Assembly (NCBI GenBank): GCA_022393335.1
Contig: JAJEKB010000790.1
Coordinates: forward strand, 1-64,000
DNA length: 64,000 nucleotides
DNA from: Macrotrachela quadricornifera
Taxonomy: Eukaryota > Rotifera > Eurotatoria > Philodinida > Philodinidae
Reading direction: 5' to 3'
This document shows, one piece after another, positions 47,560 through 61,700 of the stretch. The position numbers were made by a program, and so were the translations under genes. Numbering within the stretch: position 1 is the stretch's first letter; every line of letters begins with the position of its first letter. Below the pieces are notes generated by a model. It saw nothing but the letters and a program-made list of their open reading frames with translations, was not told the DNA's origin and did no database searches.

Positions 47560-50500
47560 AAAAAGAAATCAAACGCAAATAAGAGAGAGAGAGAGACGAA
47601 AAGACATTTTAAATAAGTATTATAATATGACCAAGGAAAAAAGATCTGTTGTGGCAAAATATATATATACGCATTATTAAAATTATTTATTATTGTTGTA
47701 CCGTAACGTTCTTTCATTTTTGTTTTTTTTTTTCTTCTTTTCTCGACTCATTTAATTATTGTCTTTTAAAGAATATTGATAGAAGGTTGTATCGTAAGTT
47801 TTTATTCTTTAAGGAAAAAAGAGATCTATAAACTTATTAATAAAGTTCATTTTCGAAAAAAAAATCTTTTATTGTTGTCTTGTCATTGAATATTTAAACT
47901 CTCATCTTTATTATTATTATTTTTTCTCGTCATGTTGTCTTTATCTATTTGAAGTATAAGAATAAATCATATTTGGTGTTGTTCGTATTCAATTAAAATT
48001 TATCTATTAAGCTATAATATTATCATTTCAAGGTTATGTTTACTGGATAACTGGAATATTTTTAGGCGAAGTCAAATATTTGTTTTGAGACATTGACGGA
48101 AACACAAATAAAAAAAAAAGTTTCTTTTCCGGTATTTTTTATAAAAGTTTTTTCTCTTTTCTTTTTTGTTTTATGTCCTGCTGGTCTCGATTTGCTGTTT
48201 CAATAACGATTATCATCATGAATATATTCAATATAACTAATATAAAAGAATAGATAAAGATTATTATCTTAAATATGGAATGTATTTTGTATTTAATAAA
48301 TAATTTGTCAAGATTTTTCTATAAAATATCCATATATTTATGATTTTATTATTCATGAAATTTGTTGTTTTATTTACTATAAAATGACAAGCTTCGAACA
48401 TGATTAATATTCCTCATATGTTTTCTTTCTATTGTTAAATCAATAGTTAATTATGATTTACTACTGTGAAGTACACTTTTAGTGCAACAAAAAAAGAGTA
48501 TAATATATTATAGAATTTATTTAATTTAATATAATTGAATATGAAAAGAAATATAGATCGAATTTTGTGTAAGAAAATAAAACTATTGTTTCATTTGAGA
48601 AAATTTTCATCATAAAAGATAGTCTATATTTTATTAATTAAAATAATAAACAAAAATGATTTGCATTTGTTAATCTTTAAAATCAATGAATTGTTCTTAT
48701 CAATTATAATTTATTTCAAATAATCGTCTATTTATATGTTAATAAAAAGAAAAAATCTTACAAAGTTAAATACTATTTTGATAGATAATCGATAGAATGT
48801 ATTTAAAAAAGTATTTTTTTGTATATTGATAGATAGCAATACGTAACAGTAATGTTTAAATTCTTAAAAGATTGTTTTCGTATTTCATTATGAATAAAAA
48901 TCTAATCACAATGTAACTTTGCACAACAGACAATGATAATTTGATAAAACATTTGTTTACAATATGATAAGTGATTCTATGTGATTAGAAATTAGAAAAT
49001 AATTGCAGATGGTTCATGTATTTTTTTGCATCCTCGTTGATAAAGACTTGAAGAGAAGTAAACCTTCGGTTATATATGTAGTTCTTTAATCAATATACTG
49101 TCGCAGAAATATCTATTAATAATTCTAAAAATCAATTGTACATCATTTAAAATATTTTAATATATAGTTTGTTATTTTTCATTATTTGATCATACATTCT
49201 TCTCAAGGGAAGCATTAAATACCGTTTGAATATCGAAGAAGCATCAACGTGTCGGTGCTCTTCTCTTTCTTTTTTTTTTGCTTTTCTCTACCACGCTGTT
49301 CAATTGATTACCGGAACTAATGAGCTTGCTTTTTCTTCTTTGCATTTTTAATTCTCTAACCATCACGAACGGTGTATCAGTTTTTCAAAACTAAAAGAAT
49401 ATGCCGAATAGATCAGCGATCGATATATCATTAACATACAGAAAAAAAAAGCGAAAAGAAAAGAGAAAAATCATCAATCCATGAAAATTATTTTCAAACA
49501 ATTATTCATGCTTTTCATTGAATACAAATCAGTTTATTCGATTTTTTTTCTATTTATATACGATATGTATTTTGTTACTAGGTTCTAAGTACTAGTAATT
49601 CTATATTGGCAAATATTACTTTTCGTTATCTCATAAATCCCAATTCTCATAGGCGATTTTCTTTTAGCAAGGACATATTTTTACATATATGTTTATTTAA
49701 CATTTTAGACTAAAAAGATTCTCCTCTCTCTCTCTTCTTCTATGTATGTATATATATATATATCTACCACCCACAGTTATAGAGACGAAAATCACAGCCT
49801 AATTTGCTTTGTTCTTTACTCATCGGTATCGATCCTATATATGCATATCATTCTCAGTGGAATATAACTCCAACATATCAATTAACGAAGCCTAACATCA
49901 TCGATATTTTCCACCGAGGGAGTTGCACCAAACACATATAGAGATAAAAGTAAAAAAAACGAAGAAAAAACAAGAAAGAAAAAAAAAGAAAAGAAGTAAT
50001 TACCTATTGTCATTTTCACTATTTCTTTTTATATTCCATCTGGATATTTCTTATTCAAAAACTCAAAACAAAACAAATAATAATGAATTAAAATAATAAG
50101 ATTTTGTTTTTCTTTCTTTTTTTTTTTCAAATGATTGTCGATATTCATTTATTTCTTTTCTTATACATATAGAATATATACATTACTGACATGAATATAA
50201 TTGATTTTTTTTCTTTTTGTTGTCTATTATTGGAATGATCATTATTTTGTATTGTAATTTTCTTTTCTCTACTATAGGCTGTGCTATTATCTCTTTTGAC
50301 AATCGATAAATGTCTTTTCTACTATAATCGTTTTTACAGAAAATGATGACTAATAATAATTTCTTCGGCAAACACACACCTGTTTTTATCTTACTCTGAC
50401 ATCATGATTGATCAGTTTTCTTTCTTATTTTATTTTGCTCTTATAGATATATGCCAAAAAATACATATCAGTTTGATTTACTAACTTAGTAGATCACATT

Positions 50501-51433
50501 TTTTAAATATTTTATAAATAATTTGAAATCAATCAATCAAGAATTTTTGATTATTTATATGTTTTATTTGATTAGGAGAAAACATATAGAAGAAATATGC
50601 TTTCATAAGTTTCTTAGAGACTATTTCATAATGACGTAAACAGACATTTTCTTTTATTAAGAGATATTCTAATTATCAAAAAGAAAACTAATTGAAAATA
50701 AATTATATATAAAAGAAATATTAGTAATTAATTAATATTAATATACATTTAAGATTGTTTTAGATCGAATTACAAATCTTATTTTCTTATTATTCAAATA
50801 AATCTATTTGTCTTCTAGGAAAGAATTGGTTTTATAAAACACAGAACAATATCATCCAATTATGCTTACAGAATAATCATTTGATCTTGTACTGAGATAC
50901 AAAAACTATAATCTGTATATTTTTAATCTCATATTTGAAACTCTATACTCGATTTTTCTATCATTGAATGAATCAATTAGAATAGTATTTTTTGTTTTAA
51001 ATTGAAAACAATATTGATCACACGATTATCGACTAGTGTTATGCTTGTTTTGACTTGATGATTCGTTCTCGATCTATGTATTATTATTATTACTCGTTTT
51101 CTTTGCCTTCTTCTATTATCAGTTTGCTTGTACATCATCAGCAATACCGAAACGAAGAGAAATAGATAAAGAGAAAGAGAAGAAGAGAAGAAGAGAAACA
51201 ATTCTTAATTGCTATTCGATCCTTCCATCAAGCACAATCTTAATCGACCAACCAGAGAAAAGGAAACTATAGAAAAAAGAAAGAAAATAGAGCGAAAAAG
51301 AAAGAAAAAAAAAAGAAGATGCATCGTTACAAAATCCAGCAAAAGACTTTTTTTTTGTTTTATGTTTGATACATATTATTAGATTGAATATATTCTCATC
51401 AACAATATTTCAATCTGTTTAAATCGAATCACA
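47560..51433. promoter_or_regulatory. 3.9 kb gene-free region upstream of the MyoD-family gene
   Basis: AT-rich with no supportable frame; candidates at 47649-47831, 50183-50377 and 50977-51201 are A/T- or purine-driven. The first few hundred bases should be the cytochrome b561 3' UTR. Purine-rich tracts (49925-50000 and 51170-51320) lie close to the MyoD-type gene. Enhancers are expected but not identifiable by eye. Confidence 0.35.
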
Positions 51434-53651
51434 ATGATGACAGATTTTCGCAGTTGTCAACAACAGTACTGTGATGGACCATCAGTATCATCGGCACCTG
51501 TTTCTGTTTCATCTTATGGTGCTTATTTCCATCCGAACAGTGCTAATAGTCCAGCAACTCAATTATATTCATCTGTTGATGGACAATATGCTGCTGTTGC
51601 TCAATTTGCACCATCATATGCATCACAATTTTATCATCATCATCATCAACAACAACAAAATCCATATTCAACAAATATTCGTACATATGCAACATATGAT
51701 CTTGATCCATCATCAACAACTTCAACTTCAAATACATCATCTTCATTTTTACCACATTATTCAACACTTCAAGCAACAAATTCATCGTATCTTCATATTC
51801 GAGCACCTTCACTTTCTCCACCACCACCACCACCATCTTCATCCGAACATAATTCAGAAAAATCTCTTATTAATAATACAAATAATTTTTATCCACCACC
51901 ACAATTACAAACATCAACACTTTCACATGTTTCACCATCAAGTTCAATTATGTCATCTTCAGCAGCTGGTTCACGTTCACCATCAAGTCATTCATGTGAT
52001 GAACAATCAAATTTAACATTAACACCACGTAAAACTGAACTTCATACAGGTACAACAACTGATCCAAATAATACATCTATATCAGCTACTGGTTCATGTG
52101 ATGGTACACGTCGTTGTCTTTTATGGGCATGTAAAGCTTGTAAACGTAAGACAGTTACAGTTGATAGACGAAAAGCTGCTACAATGCGTGAACGACGACG
52201 TTTACGTAAAGTAAATGAAGCATTTGAAACATTAAAAAGACGTACATGTCCTAATCCAAGTCAACGTTTACCAAAAGTGGAAATTTTACGTAATGCTATT
52301 GAATATATTGAAAATTTAGAAGATTTACTTCGTTCTGCTGGAGTTAATTCAAGACCATTAAGACATGATTTAGATCAAAAACCCACAACAACAACAACAA
52401 ATACAAATATAAATACAAATGAGGTAAGAACTCAATAGAATTAATTTTATATTAAAAAAGCAAATATCTAATAATAAAATCATATCCTTATATTAATTAT
52501 ATTAGTAAAGAAAGATACGTCAATATCTTTATAATTGTAAATTGAGCTGCTCATTAGCTCTCGTTTTTTTTTTCTCTTTTCTTTTCATTTCGATTCTTAC
52601 TCATCTGTATCTATCAAAACGAGTCTCGTTAGGAAAAAAAGAAAGAAAAAAAAAAGAAGAACAGAACAAAGATGATATATTCTTAATATCAAGTTCTTTC
52701 TTTTATTTGTTTGATGCTTTACACTCTCTTTATTCTCTAATATATGTTTGATCATGATATTCATTCTTCTCTCTTATCAACAATAATTGAATGTTTATAT
52801 TTAAGATGAAAATGATCGTGTCATTCTGCACATTTTCTTCTATTGTCTTTATTAGACATTAAGAAAAATACCAGACATTGATCTTTATATATATACATTT
52901 ATTTAGTTATTAAAATCAAGATCTTCAACGACAAACTACAGTGAAAAATATAATAATACTAATACTAATAATAACAATAATAATACAACAACAATGACAT
53001 CAACAACAGCAACGGATTATAGTAATAATTCATCAACATTGACTGTCTATGGAAATATTGATAGTAAGTAAAAAGAATTAATTTATTTAAAAAAGAAAAT
53101 ATATTTCTTTAAATATTAATCGATTTTACATATGTAACATATCGATCATTTAAAACATTAGTGTCGAACAAGTATTTAAAAAATGAAAAGAAATCAAACG
53201 GATCATAAGATTTTTTTTTTTCTTCATAATATGTCTCGCTTCGCCAAACGTGCTAAATAGCGTGTTGATGATGATGATGATGATGATGCAAATGTATTTT
53301 TTTTTGATGTTTTAAGAACACATGTTGTGTGAATGAAAGACAGTATGTCTGATATGTATCTTTCTCATCGAACTAAGGCGGAGGTACTGTCATTATCATC
53401 ATCATACTTGCTCATCTATGCAGACGATTGTTGTTGTTTTCTAGTCAGTCAATCATTTTATATATATATATATATATATATTATTTTCAGACTATACTGA
53501 AGGGGTATTACAACATCATCCAACATCAACTGTATCAAGTCTTGATTGTTTATCAATGATTGTAGAAAGTATTGATCCAAATAAACTTGTTAGTTCATCT
53601 ACAACTACAAATGGAACATTGAACAATACTATTTTAAATCGATGTTGTTAA
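51434..53651 (+). CDS. mrf: MyoD-family myogenic regulatory factor (bHLH)
   Basis: Three exons (51434-52423, 52907-53063, 53491-53651) give 435 aa in phase. A Cys-rich segment [12 protein letters not shown] (~228-239) leads directly into the basic region, [20 protein letters not shown], which holds the Ala-Thr pair of the myogenic recognition code. The HLH follows: [20 protein letters not shown] and [18 protein letters not shown]. This is invariant MyoD/Myf5/myogenin architecture and excludes other bHLH classes. The last exon encodes [13 protein letters not shown] (~398-410), matching the C-terminal helix III of MyoD. Exon 2 begins at the acceptor TTTAG before 52907, the only one that keeps phase. 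Long Ser/Thr/Asn/His/Gln-rich segments make it longer than vertebrate members (about 320 aa). The protein should be a nuclear activator of muscle genes. Confidence 0.94.
53265..53288. repeat. (TGA)n microsatellite in an mrf intron
   Basis: About eight GATGAT-type units in a row within the second intron of the MyoD-family gene. A (TA)n run at 53459-53482 lies just before the exon 3 acceptor. Confidence 0.85.
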
Positions 53652-55765
53652 AATAAAAGAAATATTCTATGTACAGTTTAGTCTTGTTTCTTCTTCGTCT
53701 TCTTCTTTTTTTTCGTTTTTTAGTAATCATAAGATCTAAAAAAATGATAATACAGACAACGAAAAATAAAATCTTTTTTTTTTAAAACCTTGTTTTTACT
53801 TATAATATCTTTGTTAAATATTCAAATTGATAAAAAAAAAGACAAAGCTTGTCATCGTTATTCTCTCGTTCTTTTTTTTTTGTATTTAACACAAGCTCAT
53901 TTTTTTTGTTAAAAAGATTTCCATAATATTTAATAATTGATTCATAATGAAAATAATTATGTATTATTTGATAAATTAATCAATGATAAAGATAAAATGA
54001 TTGATACTATTATATGCGTTTATTTATATATTATTTTTTTCTGTCTATATACATAGAATTTGTCTTGATCGATGGGTATATGCAAGAGATATTATTCACA
54101 ATGATGATATAATAGTATATTTAGATTTGCATATTTATATATCAATTTTATTACTATTTAATCCACTACATTAAGTGAATATTGATATTTCATAAAACAT
54201 GAATGAATAAAATTAAGTTTCTTATTCTTTTGTAAACACAAAGTATGACAAATAAATCTATACATATACATATATATATATGAGTAAATCTATGGAATGT
54301 CATTACTCAATATTAGTGAACATGTCTATATTTATTGAAACTTTCAGGATTTGTAGAATTTATTACATTGATTAATTTATTTTATATCTAAATGCATGTA
54401 AAAGTTTTGAAGTTATAATGATTCTTATGAATTTTATATTCATTGTTTTCTAAATCAAAAGTGGAACAAAAATTAATTAGTACATGTTGTAGAACAAACT
54501 TTGTTCTATCGAACTGGCAATATCACTATTCTCATTCATCTCAATTTTCTGATTGATTTTTTTCATACATTTTTTTTCTCGAATATATTGCATAGTGAAC
54601 AAGTGGGTCGTATAAAAATGTATGATTTATTTTTAAATTTCAAAGGACTCTGAATCCGTAATTAATTTGAAAATTAAACTAGATAATGAGTGACTAATAT
54701 CATTGTTTTGATAAACTATAGTGTTTTATTTTATTGTATAAAAATATCTTAATAAGATTTTCTGGATAGTTATATTGAAATAGAATTAAAATCTAATAAA
54801 TTTATTACTAAAATGATCAATAACAAGAAACTCGGCAAATTCTGAAAGTTTCAATGGATAGGGATATGTTCACTATATTGAATAATGACATTCCACAGAT
54901 GTACTCATATATATATATATATATTATTGATTGTACGGTACAAGCCGTCTGTTTTCCTTAATGCAAATTTAATAGAACATATAAAATCTGAATTTAAAAA
55001 TTTTATAAAAAAAGAAAATTAAAATCAAAAGAAGAAAAAAAAACTTTATGGTATAATTATCTATTATTAATACAAATAAATTCTTAAATCAATCTTCTTT
55101 TTTTACACAGACAATCAGACAGATGGACAACAAGTAAGTATATATACTTAGTGAATTAGTCGTTTTCATGTATATGTATAAATGTATATATATATACAAT
55201 GAACACTTGCGTGCTCATTACCCGAAGGTAAGAGAAAGTAAATGACTATCGATAGGCGGTACATCCGTATTGAATGAATGTCTTATATATGTAATTGCGT
55301 CTTGATATTTTACTATTTATTTAGTTCATATATGTACAAAGATTGCCGACTTCAAATTCAATAATTGCATGCATTCAAGCATCCTATCTTATTCTCATTT
55401 TAGTATAATACAAGTGAGTGTACTAGTTCGATAAAAGAAAGAAAAATAATCTAAACCTTCAGGGTGACAATATACTTTTTTCTTTTCTTTCTTCTTTTTT
55501 TTTTTATTCAAAAGAAAAAAAAATACGAATGAAAGAATAAACTAGATAATTGGTACCAATACATATATACGTAACAAGAAGAAAATTGTTTAGTAGTTCT
55601 AAGAATAAAAATCAATGTCATTAAACAACAATTGTCATCATTTGGAACTCGTTGAACTATTTTAATAGCATGTTAAGTGTTATGTGACACCATCAACACA
55701 TACATATACATATATATATATATATATTATATACAATCACATTTCAAGATTGTTATAAATGTACT
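53652..55765. other. Stretch between mrf and the protocadherin gene
   Basis: No gene is supported. It holds an inverted-repeat element (54281-54907), poly-T and poly-A runs and TA-rich tracts at 55178-55197 and 55703-55730, the latter close to the protocadherin start. Confidence 0.4.
54281..54907. mobile_element. Inverted-repeat (MITE-like) element bordered by TA runs
   Basis: The left arm at 54281-54362 begins TGAGTAAATCTATGGAATGT. The right arm, read on the minus strand from 54907 to about 54829, begins TGAGTACATCTGTGGAATGT. The arms run about 80 bp with roughly 80-85% identity by eye and share TTGAAACTTTCAG. Both arms abut (TA)n tracts on the outside, as expected for insertion at TA. About 465 bp lie between the arms, without a reading frame, so it is non-autonomous. 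Confidence 0.7.
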
Positions 55766-58700
55766 ATGTTGGAATTAAGTTATGTATTGATACTTATGTC
55801 TATGATTTTTTCAACAAGAAGTGATGGTGAAAACTCATCTATACAATCAAATTTATCTGAACGTAATCGAACGTATATGTAAGTATTTAAATAAATAAAT
55901 TTTCAATATATTTTTATTATTAATTTCAATTTTTTTTAGGTTATTTGTTTCAGAAGATGTACCTATTGGTCATACACAAATAATTGATACATTTGATTTA
56001 TCATTTTGTTCAATATATTCAATAAAATCAAATATATATCATCGACATGATATACCATTTGAAATCTTATTATCAATAAATGAAAGTTGTACATTAAATT
56101 TACATATTATTCATTTACTTGATCGTGAACAAACACCAATGTATACAATACGACGACAATTAATAAATGAAAATAATTTAAATGATAATGATATAATAAC
56201 TATTCAATTATCTATTGTTATACTTGATGTTAATGATCATGTACCACAATTTGAAAACGAACATTTTCATTTTATTATACCAGAAAATCTTCAACCAGGT
56301 TCATTAATTGGTCGTGTACAAGCACATGATCCAGATATATTTCTTAATGGAAAAATTTCTTATACTTTATTTGGTCATGATCTTATACAAATAGGTAATA
56401 GAACTATGTTTAGAATTGATAAAGATACAGGTGAATTATTTTTAATGGATTATATACTTGATTATGAAACAAAAAAAGAATATACACTTATGGTTGAAGC
56501 TAAAGATCATGGAGATATTGAAGCAACATTATGGCCATCAGTACCATCATATGCAGATATAATTATAACAATTGAAGATGTTAATGATCAAAGACCACAA
56601 ATTATTTTTACCATGCCAAATGAAAATGAACATGATGATAGTATTAAATTTATGAATATGTCAAATTCATATTTGAATCATGGTTAGTTAAATTCAATCT
56701 ATTGATATATATACTAATTCTATAATTGATACATTTTAAGAGCACTTTCTACTTTCCTTATTATGGTTTCTTGAGAATAGTTCATTAAAAAATATTGAAA
56801 CTTTCAGAGCAGAGAGATTTTGATGACTAGAGCAAAACTAGTATTAGATTTAAAGTTCTCGAATACTGTCTTTAATAAGATATTGAGATCGAAATAACAT
56901 TTGTCTTTGAATAAAAATTTCAAAATATTAAATACATCCTAAAAAAGTACTTTTGTTTTCTTACTAGAACAAATTTTGTAAAATCTATCAAAATTCATCA
57001 ATGAATTGTTTGCTCTAAGGAACAAAAATGAATCTATGTAATTTTTGCATAAAAAAAAAGGAATAAGTGCTGTTCCAAGCTATCATCTTTGATTAAAACA
57101 CAAAAATTTAAAGTGTTTTGCTAAAGTTAAACCAAATAATAATGATGTACGAAGAAACTTATAGCGAAGGACTTTTGAGACATACGATATATTCATACAA
57201 AATATTAATAGATTTCCAAAAGATTACAAGAAGATTCATTCAGAATTTTATCATGATATCCTATCTCTATGTTTCCATTTTAAAAATCAGTAAATCTAAG
57301 TATTTATATCTTTCTTTTTTTGTCAAAAATTAATTTTAGAACAAAATCGTCTTTTAAATTCATTTCGTTCAACAATATCTCTTATTGAAAATGATGCTGA
57401 AATCATTCATTTCATAAAAGAAGAACCATTATCAACTGATACACTTCTTGGTTTATTTCATTTACGTGATAATGATCAAACATCAAATGGTATTCTATCA
57501 CTTGAATTACAAACATATGTTCGATGTTCAACTGAAGGAATGAATATAGGTAAAAAAAAGAAAGAAATTTTACATTGAAAAATAAAAAATATTTTTCTTT
57601 TCTTATAAAAGATAATTTAACATTATGTCGTGTATCAGATTTTTTTCGTTTATCTGTATTTCGTCCCAATGTTTATGGTTTATATACTATTAGAATACTT
57701 GATCGTGATCAATATGAAAATTATATATTACATTTAATAGCAAATGATAATGGTAATCGTCCAATACGAAGTGAACAAAGACGTTTATCATTACGTGAAA
57801 GTTCATCATTAAATATAAATGATTTTCTTAAACGTCGTTTAGATTTAAATTCTAATATAAATAAATCATCATTAATATCTCTTCAATCAGAATTATTTAT
57901 TTATATAACATTACTTGATATAAATGATAATGCACCAATATTTGATCAAAATTATTTTCATATAAATATTAATGAAAATCAATTAAAACATACCATTTTA
58001 ACTCGTTTACATGCATATGATATTGATAAAGGTAAAAATGGAACTGTTCGATATGAACTTGTTATTAAAAATCGTCAAGAATTTTCAATTGATGTACGTT
58101 CAGGAATATTACGTACAAAACGTCAACTTGATCGTGAAGAATGTGAATTATATCGTATTGGTATACGTGCATATGATCTTGGTTATCCAAATAGAAAATA
58201 TTCATCTATTATTATTGTTGATGTAGAAATAAATAATCTTAATGATCATGTACCATATTTTCTACATGATCTTTATCATTTTGATATAAAAGAAAATTTA
58301 CCTATTGGAACAATTGTTGGAAGATTAACGATTGGAGATAGGGATGAACAGGAACCAATTGAAAAAATTATTAATTTATCAACTATTGAAGATATTGATA
58401 TTGGTTTATTTAATTCAACTTTGTCAAATAAAATATCAACGTAAGAAAAAAAAAGTTTATATTATAGATGAAATTTTAATATTAAATTGAAAGGTTTCAA
58501 ATGAAACTATAAGCAAAGATTATGATATAATATTTTTAATTATATAATGAATATCTCAAATCTACTATTACTTGAGCTTTATAGATTAATCGTCTTTTAT
58601 ATAATAGATAAATCTAAAAAGTCTTTGTTTCTACGAAGAAATTTTAAAAGTATTATTTAAATTTGTTTTCTTTCTATTGGTAAAAAAAACATTATGTAGT

Positions 58701-61700
58701 TTGTTTGCTTCAATGTTATATATTCTTGGGATCTCTAAACTAATTAGATTTTGAATAGTCGTTTTACAGATATTTGTTTCGATACCTTCTTATGTAAAAA
58801 GATCCGTTAGTATCAAGTGATGTTATGGTAAAGTCTATGATAATGTTTGTCTCGTCTATCGATGCTCAGCTTTATAAGTGACAAACAGCAATTTTAGATA
58901 GAATAATATCTGTATTAATTCAAATATTAACACAATTCGTCTAGATTCGCCAATCTCTCTTAGTCTACTAATCATCAAAATTTTGTTAAGACAATGGCAA
59001 ATTGTTTTCAAAAATCATATCATTTATGACAATAGGGTCAGTAAGTGTCCAAATTTTATCATAAATATCTTTTAATATCTGTTTTTGAAGGCACTCAAGA
59101 GAAGGAATGTTTTCTTACCAATAGAAAAATTATAAATTAGTCATCATAGATACAATTTCAATTCTTAGCTATAAGTTACTTGATATATGATATTAATCTT
59201 TATGACTTAATAAAACTAAATAACAGTCATTTTGTCCACTACTATCTAAGCAAAAGTTCCATGATCAATAAACTGACAGACCTGATTCTATCTTATTGAC
59301 TTTACAGGACCTGACTCGATACTATTATTCTTTTTTTATGGGAACTTATTGATGCAAAATGTCTATAAAACAGATATTTGCAAAACTTTGATGATTGAGA
59401 AAACTAATTAATGCAAAAAATTAAAATAAATACAAAATAAATTTTATATTATATCTTCTACAAATATAGAAATAGTAATAGTTTTTGTTTTTTATTTTAA
59501 AATAACGATTTAGGATAATGATTTTCAAAGTTATTCGTAGAAATAAAAACTCATTGATCTCATCTATTACATAAAAGCCTAATCCATAAAGATCAATTAA
59601 TATACAAAGCATGCGAAAAGAACTTTTCTTTATTTTTCAAACGATTTTTGTATGTCTGTCTGAAATCATAATGCCGGATTTCATTTATCTGCTACATTAA
59701 TACATACTCTTTTCCAAGTGATCTATTTTCTAATCATTAGCTTTCTGCTGATGCACAAAGGCTTCGTGAGTAGATTTTACAGAATATAATTTGAAGAGTA
59801 GATCTACATAGCCTTCTTAATGATTTTTATTTTTGTTAGAACTGTCTTCTGTTGTTTTGAGAATTTATCTTTCAAGAATTTAGTCAGTTTATTACTCTTA
59901 ATAATCATTTGGATGTTTTCTTTTGTCTATATTTCATAGATTTTGTTAATAATCGTTTCAACAATATTTTAATATCGTAATTCTATCATAATCTTTTCTT
60001 AAAAATGTCTTCTAAACTATAGATGTTTTCATAAGTCAGAACCCATTCGAACGATATAATGTCTATCCAGCGAAAAAAAAAACGAAAAAAAGCCAATATA
60101 TCGCGAGTATGTTTCGCCACCAAAGATGCATAGGAGCAAAAAATAAAATAGCGAAAGATCTTCTAGTGAATTTTTTTTTTTGATAAGCTTTGATTATTGA
60201 TGTATAAAGATGATTCATCGTGATGAATGTGTATACAGGCAACCGTTCTTATTTATTCTTCTCTTTTTTTGACGCACTAACCTATTAATCTACTTTATTG
60301 TTTTCGTTTGCAATATATAGTCTTCAGTACATGATACTAATTTGCCGATAAATACATCATCTATTTTGTTTTTTTAACTAAGTAAACGTGCCTAATTCAA
60401 TATTTGTCGCTTTTACCAGTTTGAGTCGAGATAAACTTTTGCTCATTTATTCAACATATATCTATTGACGTAAACTGTCGACAATTACAGAAAAGTATCG
60501 ACCTTATCATTCAGATAACTGTGTAAATAATGCTCATATATGTAAAAACGACCATTTTCTTACAGCTAATGGTCATTATTATCATATGAATATCAAAGTA
60601 AATCGAAACTGAAAATCTAAAATAGACGATTAAAGACAATACAAGTGGAAAAAATTTTATACCTAACATTTACGAAGTGGATTTAGTTTATTCTAATTTC
60701 CTTAGTTTACTTTAACCCGTGCACCTATTGCTATTTAAGTTAATGAATTTCTATCTATTGAAATTTTTAATACTAATTCAAATTTCTCTATTTGTTCTTT
60801 TTTTACTATCATATAATGTTTATGCGTTACATTTCTATACTTCCGGAGTCTAATTGAATATAATATTGTATTTTGTTAAAAATCAAAAAGAATAATTTAC
60901 GCTAAATATTGTACTGTAACATTTTATACAGAAAAATTGAAAATATTATTAATGTTCATAAACCTTTTGCGGTGAATGCCTCGTATATGAGACGATAGAA
61001 TTTTTCCGTAGATACAGCTAAGGAATTGAATTCAAAGAGCTGTTTAATATATTCATCTAGAAAGTTTATCTATTAGAAAGTGCAGCAAAAGCATCTAATT
61101 AGCGTAAAACTTCTTACATTTTCGCTTGTGAAAGACTTTAACGTTCAGAAAATGGAAAAGCAAGGGATGTGATCAAAGTAAACACCTATGTAACTCACAG
61201 CATGACACTTTCCGTCAAAGATGGAAGGCTCCCAAGACGTTGTTTTGTCTGTAATCACATGACATGTAATCCGAACCAAGAAGAGAAAAATGCGCTGTAA
61301 CTATAGAAAATACATTATTCACTCATGCATAGTGTCACGTTTCAAAGCCTATCATACATCAAACAATTACTAATAAAAATGATATCATAAAAGGTGAAGC
61401 TCATTAGATGCTGGGTCTTGCAGTGGTAGAAGAGATTGTTTTGACTTTTAGGCCTGTCAGAATTGTTTACTTTTGTATTAAATAAAAACAAAAACTGACT
61501 ATGAAAGAATGAATTAAAAACGAAATTTCTTATCATGAAATTTTATGGTCATTTAAATAAAATTATCAAATAAAAATTTTTTTATTATTTAGTACAATAA
61601 ATTATTCTATGGTTGACTTTTTATTTGTTGATTCACATCGAAATGAATCTTTATCAAATTTATTTTCAATTGATTCTCAAGGATTTATTCGTACATTAGT

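Noticed and set aside
51471..52016. A 181-residue His/Leu/Ile-rich frame and an antisense frame over the first mrf exon.
   Set aside because: Shadow frames of the repetitive MyoD-family coding sequence.
60969..60980. A 12 nt match, GCGGTGAATGCC, to the 3' part of the miR-124 mature sequence.
   Set aside because: The seed end does not match and the flanks do not fold into a hairpin with a complementary arm, so it is most likely chance.
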